Shown here one piece after another: positions 20,682-26,772 of a stretch of 26,772 bases of DNA. The notes under the pieces were generated by a model. The model made no database searches, had not been told where the DNA came from, and saw nothing but the letters and a program-made list of their open reading frames with translations. Position 1 is the stretch's first letter, and every line of letters begins with the position of its first letter. Origin of the DNA: Brugia malayi (lineage: Eukaryota > Nematoda > Chromadorea > Rhabditida > Onchocercidae); assembly GCF_000002995.4 (NCBI RefSeq), contig NW_025062351.1, forward strand, positions 1-26,772, given 5' to 3'. The translations under genes were made by a program, and so were the position numbers.

Positions 20682-21084
20682 TGTCGTGAAACCTCAAACT
20701 TGGGTAATTAAACCTTTATTTAACATGAAGCAAATAATAGCGCTTTATATTTAATCGTTTTACGGATGCTACACCGATTAACAAACGCATAACGAAAGAT
20801 ATAATTATAAAACATTAAAATGATATCAAAACCACCCCAAATGCAGAATGAACCACCGTATGAAGGACGATGGTTTATATGCAGAACTGAGCTGACCAGA
20901 TATCCGGCAGAGGGTATTTAACTGATGTGAAACAAAGACTGCTAATAAGGGGTTTTGCTAACAAAGGGTTTGCTAACGAAGGGTTTGCTAACAAAGGGTT
21001 TTTGTTGTGTGAGGAAAAGGAATCAGATAAGAGGAATTTGTTAGTTTTAGATATAATAATTTAAATATTTCGTCTTTCACGACA
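20682..21084 (-). repeat. 3' LTR of the BEL/Pao remnant, copy B (403 bp)
   Basis: TGTCGTGAAA to TTTCACGACA, homologous to 10982-11381, including the 15-bp tandem units (about 20937-20999). About ten substitutions or complex differences separate it from the copy A LTR. Confidence 0.85.
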
Positions 21085-22367
21085 CTCCCGACCAGAAAAG
21101 GTGGGTAATGCGTGGGGTTCATAAGAAAGTGGGGGTTGTTTACTTCCATTGATCTGTTTTTGATCGTGTAAATCTCTGCAGGTTTCTGATGATGGTGCGG
21201 TGATAGTTGTTTGGTCCTCCTTTAATCGAGATTGTCGTTTTGTATTGCTCCTAGTTCGCATCGCAATAGGTTCCTGGAGCTCCTCAGTGTTCTGTTCGGT
21301 TTCCGGAATTTTCATATTTTCTTTCTTATTAGGTTCAAGATGAATTTCTTCATGATTAACTTCGAGAGGATATAAGACATTTATTGGACGATCGAGAAGT
21401 TTCCCAGTGGGAGTTTCCACCTGAACGTTCCTAACTTTACCGTCTTTATCGATTTTGATGTCCTTGATCCGTGATAATTTCCACATTCCTCTTGGAATTC
21501 CCGATTCATTTAAGAGTACAATCTCTCCCTTTCTTGGAGTTCTTTTTTGTGCTCCTTTGGATGAGGTAATTTCCCTTTGCGTGCGTTCTCTGAGGCTAGT
21601 TAAATATTCGGTTCTCCAGATTTCCCAAAAAACATTGAGAGTTTTAAGGGTACTTTCCCAGTGTCTCACGAGTTTTTCTCTGGTATCTAGTCTATAAGGG
21701 GTGAATTCTTCCTGCTTGCTATAAACTTCATTTATAGGTAGATGGAGCGAAGCGTTAGGCAAAATAAAATCAGTTGGACGTATAATGACACAATCGTCAA
21801 AATTGGCGTAAGTTAGTGGTCGGGTATTAAGTATACCTTCAACTTCTGCAATTAATGTTACCAATTCCCTTTCTGCTAGAAATTTTCTGCCAATAGCTCT
21901 TCTTAGCGCATTTTTCGTTAACCCAATTAATCTCTCGTAGATTCCTCCTTGCCACGGAGCCTTTGGTATAATATTTTTCCAAGTCATTCTTCCCTTTGCT
22001 AAGAAGTTGGAGACTTTGACCTGTGTCATAAGAGATCTGAAAGCCTGGAATTGAGTGGCACTGTCACTCAGAATTAGCTCAGGACACCCTCGTCTCGCAA
22101 CAAATCTTCGGATAGCATGCAAAAAGGTTTCTGCGGATTGGTCTTCTGCTAATTCGAGATGCATGGCTCTTGTTGTAAAGCATGTAAATAATATTACCCA
22201 CCTTTTTGTTGACACGCTATTGCCCTTGATTGAAAGAGGGCCAAAATAATCCACGCCAACATGTGCGAAGGCTCTAGATCGATTGACACGAGTTTCCGGG
22301 AGACTTGCCATTGGTGGTAATTTAAACGATCTAGAGTTCCAACGTTTACAGATTCGACATCTGTTTA
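21061..22367 (-). pseudogene. BEL/Pao integrase core and C-terminal domains, copy B (longest intact stretch)
   Basis: An open frame of 416 codons (21061-22311) spans the whole integrase core, with the catalytic acidic residues in [19 protein letters not shown] and GGIYERLIG. It continues through the DUF5641-like domain and the basic tail that ends inside the LTR. In this copy the second motif reads SDS rather than SDN. It lacks both copy-A-specific breaks (23-bp duplication and TAG). The zinc-binding module upstream is cut off by the 10-bp deletion at 22373/22374, so the enzyme as a whole is broken. Confidence 0.88.
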
Positions 22368-22838
22368 TTATTCAGTCCTGCCTTTGGGAATCCAAAATCT
22401 ACTCCTTAATTCTGAAAGTGTATGGGCGATACCTGAATGACACAGATTTTCATGTTGGTATAGTATAAGGAGTTCTGTTATTGGGTTGTGTCGAGGGAGA
22501 TAGATAGGATATTTGCTAGTTTCAGGCAGTTCCGAGTTCACGAGTCGGCTAGTAGATCTCCATAGTTTATCATCTTCGGTGTGGAATAAATTCCACTTGT
22601 TTATTTCGTCGTCATTGATTCCTTCAGATTGTGCTTGTCTAATTAACAGCCATTCTGACACTTTGTAATCTTCAGCTGTAAATCGACTTCTTTCGATTGA
22701 AACAGACTGTAGCCATGATAATCTGCCTTTAGTTGTTAATCGAATGAATTTAAGGATCCACGCTGTTGTTCGTAACAGTCTTAGCCATTTGCTAAAACGT
22801 TTGCTATCAATAAATTGAAAGTTATGATCCATGCATAT
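22368..22838 (-). pseudogene. BEL/Pao region between RNase H and integrase, copy B
   Basis: Frame of 154 codons after the shared TGA, reaching the first half of the integrase zinc-binding domain ([10 protein letters not shown]) before the 10-bp deletion removes the frame just ahead of the CxxC half. Four residues (FLFH in copy A) are missing through a 12-bp deletion. Confidence 0.85.
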
Positions 22839-23907
22839 TCACGAGACTTCTGATATAGTGATTTCTTCTGGTTCGTCACTGTTGTCAAATTCGTATTCCC
22901 ATTGTGGCCAACTGATTTCTCCTTTTACTAGCCACGACGGTCCATGCCACCATGGTGTAAAACTTCTAAGTTGGTTTGGATTAAGACCTCTAGTTGCCAC
23001 GTCTACATGGTTATCTTCTGATGGAATATAACGAAAGATAAATTTCGTTTTACGTATTTCCTCGACTCGGTTTTGAACAAATCTTGGTAATAGGTTGGAA
23101 TGGTTTTTTATCCAATATAAAGCACATTTAGAATCTGACCATAAAATTATCCTTGTATTGACGATATCCAGCTGTGTTATGACAAATTGCGCTGCTCGCG
23201 TTCCGATTAGTATGGCCATTAGCTCTAGACGCGGTATTGTCATGCCTTTAATAGGAGCAATGCGAGATTTTGCAAAAATGAGCGATAACTTTGTTTCTTG
23301 CATATCCTGACTCACTAAATACACTGCTGCTGAATATGCTACGCTTGAAGCATCAGTAAATACATGTATTCCAATTAAATCTGTAGAAGTTGTTACAAAT
23401 CGCGGTAAGTCTTTTACGACCGTTGCCCATTCAGCAATAAGAAATTTCCATTGCTTATGGTCTTGCTCATCTAATATCTGATCCCACGAATTATTCTTTT
23501 TCCATAAATTTTGCAAAAATATTTTAAATCTTACCATTATTGGAACTAAAAATCCTAGTGGATCATATTGTGATGCAACAAACTGTAAGATCGTTCTTTT
23601 TGTTAGTTCTCGGTCATTCCATGGATTTAATTTTATCTGAATGACGTCTTGACAGGGATTCCATGAGATGCCGAGGATTTTCGTATTTTTTCTTATTGCT
23701 CGATCTTGCTGCGGCAGTTCTGCATAAAATTCTTCGTCGTTAGATAAGAACTCCCTTAGATTCATTGAGGCTTCATTGAAGATGGATTTCATTTCTGCAT
23801 ATTTTCTAATGCGTCCTGCGTTCCGTTTGATGACACAATAACGTTGTCCACATAAAGGTTTTTCTTTATTTCTGCGGCTAATTCACTAACGTGGTTTTCC
23901 AAATGAT
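22839..23907 (-). pseudogene. BEL/Pao reverse transcriptase C-terminal part and RNase H, copy B
   Basis: Same as the copy A fragment (FTDASS, PRLELMA, WSDSKCA, HVDVATRG). The open frame starts only at 23792 because one T is missing at 23802-23805, which separates the YVDN active-site segment from the rest. It ends at the shared TGA. Confidence 0.88.
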
Positions 23908-23910
23908 AAT

Positions 23911-24295
23911 TCAGGGTAGCAGATAGTAAAAAGGGGATGATATTACTCCAAACGGGATTCTTCTAAAACGGTAACATTTTATATTCTCGTTGGATACACT
24001 TCCTTCTACTTCCTTTAGCCAAAGGAAGCGAGTACAATTTCTTTCTGAAAGGTGTAACTGTATTTGTAAGAATGCCTTTTCAATGTCAGCTGTGATTACC
24101 CCTTTCATCATTCTAAAGCGTAATAATCCTCCCACAAGATCTGGGAGGTTAATTGATCCACGATATAATACTTCATTTAAACTTTTCATTCCCTTTATGT
24201 GCGCTGAAGCATCATAAACAATCCTTAACTTAGTGGTATTTTTACCTGGATTACGAACATCATGATGTGGCAGGTAATGAATAATTTTCACGACA
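23911..24295 (-). pseudogene. BEL/Pao reverse transcriptase fingers/palm fragment, copy B
   Basis: The same 126-codon piece as in copy A with one amino-acid change (Thr to Asn in the GKTTT/GKNTT segment). It carries the ADIEKAF motif and the same downstream homopolymer frameshift. Confidence 0.87.
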
Positions 24296-24367
24296 GATAC
24301 GATGACAGATCAAAACTATAGTTTTCTTTCACGACAGATATGATGACAGATCAAAACTATAGTTTTC
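24286..24367. repeat. Two tandem 41-bp units at the retroelement edge, copy B
   Basis: Identical arrangement to 14629-14710: LTR terminus, GATAC/GATAT, and AAAACTATAGTTTT palindromes. Confidence 0.85.
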
Positions 24368-25949
24368 TCGAAAAAATGAAGTGAAATGGTACGAAATTAT
24401 GAATAATTATCAAAATCATTATCATTTCACAGTAATATTGGCAATTTGAATTTTTTTTTTACCTTATTTGACAAAAGAGAGGTATTCTTCAATGCTCCAC
24501 TAACGGAAAAGTAGTAATAATACCAATAATAATATTATTATTGGTATTAGTATTGTTATTGGTATTATTACTACTGTTATTATTATTATTGTTATTGTTG
24601 TTATTATTAATCATTATGAATGTATGCTAATAATAGATATTAATTCTTCATTCACTTTAAATATTTTACTTCGTCGTTTAAACACTGTCGAAAATATCGA
24701 AAACAGCAGATGGATTGAGAATATTTAAAAAAAAGAAATGAGAAACAATTATTTCATAGTTTTTAGTGAAGCAATTAAAGTACTAAAAATGTGAGATATA
24801 TTCAAAAGGAAAATATGATAAGAAATGAATAGAAATAGTAGATCGATCAGTTAGTTAGTTATTTCAAAAGAGAGAGGAGATTCATTTCAAAATTGTTTTT
24901 CATCCTTTTCATCTCTGTTACCAAAGTAACGGATAACTTGTTGTGTCATCAAAGTCAACCAACAATTCATGCACTGTGAGAAGTGCCGGGTAGAAGCATA
25001 GCTGCTAAAGTATTTCAACTTATTGTTAACTTAGAGTAATATCTGCTAAGAAGTAATTAACTAATTTATTGATCCAAATAATCTTTTTAGTAGTAAAAAC
25101 AAAGCATTCACATTTTGTTTCGAAAATTCTCGTTGTTTTGATCAATATTGATATTCAAATATACGTACGTATTGTAATCTATCTATATGCAAATTAGTAG
25201 TAGTAATGAAATAAATTATACTCTCAACAATTTCTTCAATTCTAATTGATCTGATAACAGCTATCACTTAATTTTTGTTCGTTGTATGAAGCGGTTTTGA
25301 AAGAATTTTAAAAGTTATCAATATTATTAGCATCATTATTGCTTTACAAGGGACAGTTTTTCATTTAATTTTAAATTATAGAAAAATATAATTTAAAATT
25401 ATAGAAATTATCAACACTGCCATCATCATCATCACTATCACCATCATCATCATCATCATCGGTATCGTTATCATCATCATGACAAACTAACTCAAAGTGC
25501 AAACACTTAAAGGAGAGTGGAAAATTTTCGAAATAAATTACAATCCTAAGTGTGGCTTTGTTACCTCAGCAAATGCTACTAATAAATATGGAGAGGATTT
25601 CCTTCCTTTGCTTCTCACTTATAAAAAAACAAATCTAATGCATCACTGAAAAACTGTTACTAAAATCTGGTTGGTAGTTTTTTATTAAACACGAATGTTA
25701 CAAAGACAAAAGGAAAGGGATGTTCGAAAATATTGCCCTTTTTAAATCCATGCAGTGCAAAATTCAAGAATAGTGGCAAATGGAATTTCTATCAAATTTA
25801 TAAACAAAATTTCATTCTATTATTTGAATCAAAGAATGAAAAAATAGTGAAAATTCGGGGAGTATAGCAATGTTGATCTAAAATTCTGTTTAAAATAATG
25901 AGAGTGGAAAATTGGGGATAGATTAAATTATACTTCAGAAGTATCGAGA
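24368..25949. other. AT-rich spacer with palindrome and microsatellites, copy B
   Basis: Counterpart of 14711-16292. It holds the perfect 32-bp palindrome (24518-24549) and the CAT/ATC microsatellite (about 25418-25480). No gene is seen. Confidence 0.6.
24518..24549. repeat. Perfect 32-bp palindrome, copy B
   Basis: TAATACCAATAATAAT followed immediately by its reverse complement, identical to copy A at 14861-14892. Confidence 0.85.
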
Positions 25950-26587
25950 TTAGTGACAAGTCTCAGGATTCAAATTGTAAAGAAGGACTTTTCCTCCAGA
26001 AATATAATTTCTAGCAAACGCTAAACCACTATCTGTTAGACTACTAAATGCAATCATTTCACGTGGCACAGAATCAGAACTGACGAAATACGATCGTGCA
26101 TGATCCAACAAAAGTGCTGCAATGCCTCTACGTCTTAAAGTTTGATGTACCCAGATTCGATTAACACCCATGTATACATTGTTGCTTGTTGGGATTATAT
26201 CATTATTTGCTGCACTGTTTTCCTTGAAATTAAATGCAAATTATAATTAATGTTAGGCTGTGTACACACAAATATTGTCAAGACAACACATTATGCATTC
26301 ACTTAAATTACAGATTTTTCTCTCAAAAGAAAGATATCAAGTAAGACTTTTTACTTGTGGATAGAAATGGAATGAAATTAAAATTAACTGATAACACGAA
26401 AAGGATATACTTCTGCATACTGCAGTTGTTTCCTGGAAATCTTTTCAACCAGTGCTACAGCACCAATAAAGTAATATTTGTCTGAAGCTGTAACGTATAC
26501 CCAAGCTTGTCTTCTACCATCCGATGTCCAAACTTGCGCTAAATCTGGTGTATAGCCTAATTCTTTATTGATGCATTCCAAAATAAT
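25950..26587 (-). CDS. ESCO: ESCO/Eco1 cohesin N-acetyltransferase, copy B, 3' exons (gene runs off the right edge)
   Basis: Two exons are visible: 26587-26389 (ECINKELGYTPD to RVI, donor A/GTTAAT) and about 26209-25950 (acetyltransferase core with RRRGIAALLL and MIAFSSLTDSG, stop at 25950-25952). Both open frames translate identically to copy A. The preceding exon would be expected around 26791-26890, outside the window. In a simple tandem duplication this copy would keep the native 5' exons and be the working gene, but that part is not in view. As in copy A, the exact start of the last exon is inferred from phase. Confidence 0.88.
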
Positions 26588-26772
26588 CTATAAATATGCC
26601 ATGATGAGGAAAGAATAACAGAAATATGCACTAAACTGATACGATGAATCAAATGAGAAGAGAATATTTTTAATTTTTAAATTGATATATAAGATGAAGT
26701 AAACTTCCAACTGTCTGAATTTATAAGAAATCTATGATTTACGTGTAGTCTGATGCATATCGAAATGTTAAT

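Larger units (their letters stand above)
20682..24295 (-). mobile_element. BEL/Pao LTR retroelement remnant, copy B
   Basis: Same insertion as in copy A, carried along by the segmental duplication. It has the same GATAC target duplication (20677-20681 and 24296-24300), the same 10-bp retained right terminus (24286-24295), and the same loss of gag, protease and early pol. The shared breaks are the RT homopolymer frameshift (A run 23928-23932) and the TGA at 22839-22841. Private breaks are a 1-bp loss in the T run 23802-23805, a 10-bp deletion at 22373/22374 and a 12-bp in-frame deletion at 22574/22575. Confidence 0.9.
17557..26772. repeat. Tandem segmental duplication, copy B (runs off the window)
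   Basis: Direct repeat of 7519 to about 17115, starting right after the ESCO zinc-finger exon of copy A. Private differences are a 764-bp deletion and four added 96-bp units in nlp, several retroelement indels, and a patch of raised divergence at about 20682-22580. The last two bases of the window do not match copy A, which is too little to tell whether homology ends there. Confidence 0.93.

Overview
The window looks like nuclear DNA from a nematode, probably a chromadorean. It is very AT-rich, full of long poly-A and poly-T runs, and has small introns with TTTCAG-type acceptors. It encodes a neuropeptide precursor whose peptides (FSRDFMNFGKR, FDRDFMNFGKR, FDREFLHFGKR) resemble the nematode nlp-13 family. 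It also encodes the C-terminal part of an ESCO/Eco1 cohesin acetyltransferase and a decayed BEL/Pao LTR retroelement. The genus cannot be read from the sequence.

Layout. Positions 1-7518 are unique, gene-poor flank. This flank holds a degenerate minisatellite (about 785-1018) and a 21-bp minisatellite of about 31 units (about 4600-5247). Positions 7519-17556 (copy A) and 17557-26772 (copy B, cut by the window end) are a direct tandem duplication of about 10 kb. Each copy carries, in order: an nlp-13-like gene (+), a retroelement remnant (-), AT-rich spacer with a long palindrome and a CAT microsatellite, and ESCO exons (-).

The junction near 17557 lies about 13 bases upstream of the ESCO exon that starts inside the zinc finger. 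It also lies about 60 bases upstream of the first visible nlp exon. Copy A's ESCO is therefore cut off from its 5' exons, and copy B's nlp gene is cut off from its original upstream DNA. The two broken 5' ends now face each other head to head.

The copies have since diverged unevenly. Copy B nlp has lost 764 bp relative to copy A, fusing two peptide exons, and has gained four 96-bp repeats, giving a 210-aa precursor with five identical FDREFLHFG cores. Copy A nlp keeps more gene structure, but its second exon reads into a stop. Most of the duplication differs by well under 1%, but the LTR and integrase end of the retroelement differs by about 2%. This suggests conversion or exchange with another element. 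A false duplication caused by assembling two haplotypes side by side cannot be excluded from the sequence alone.
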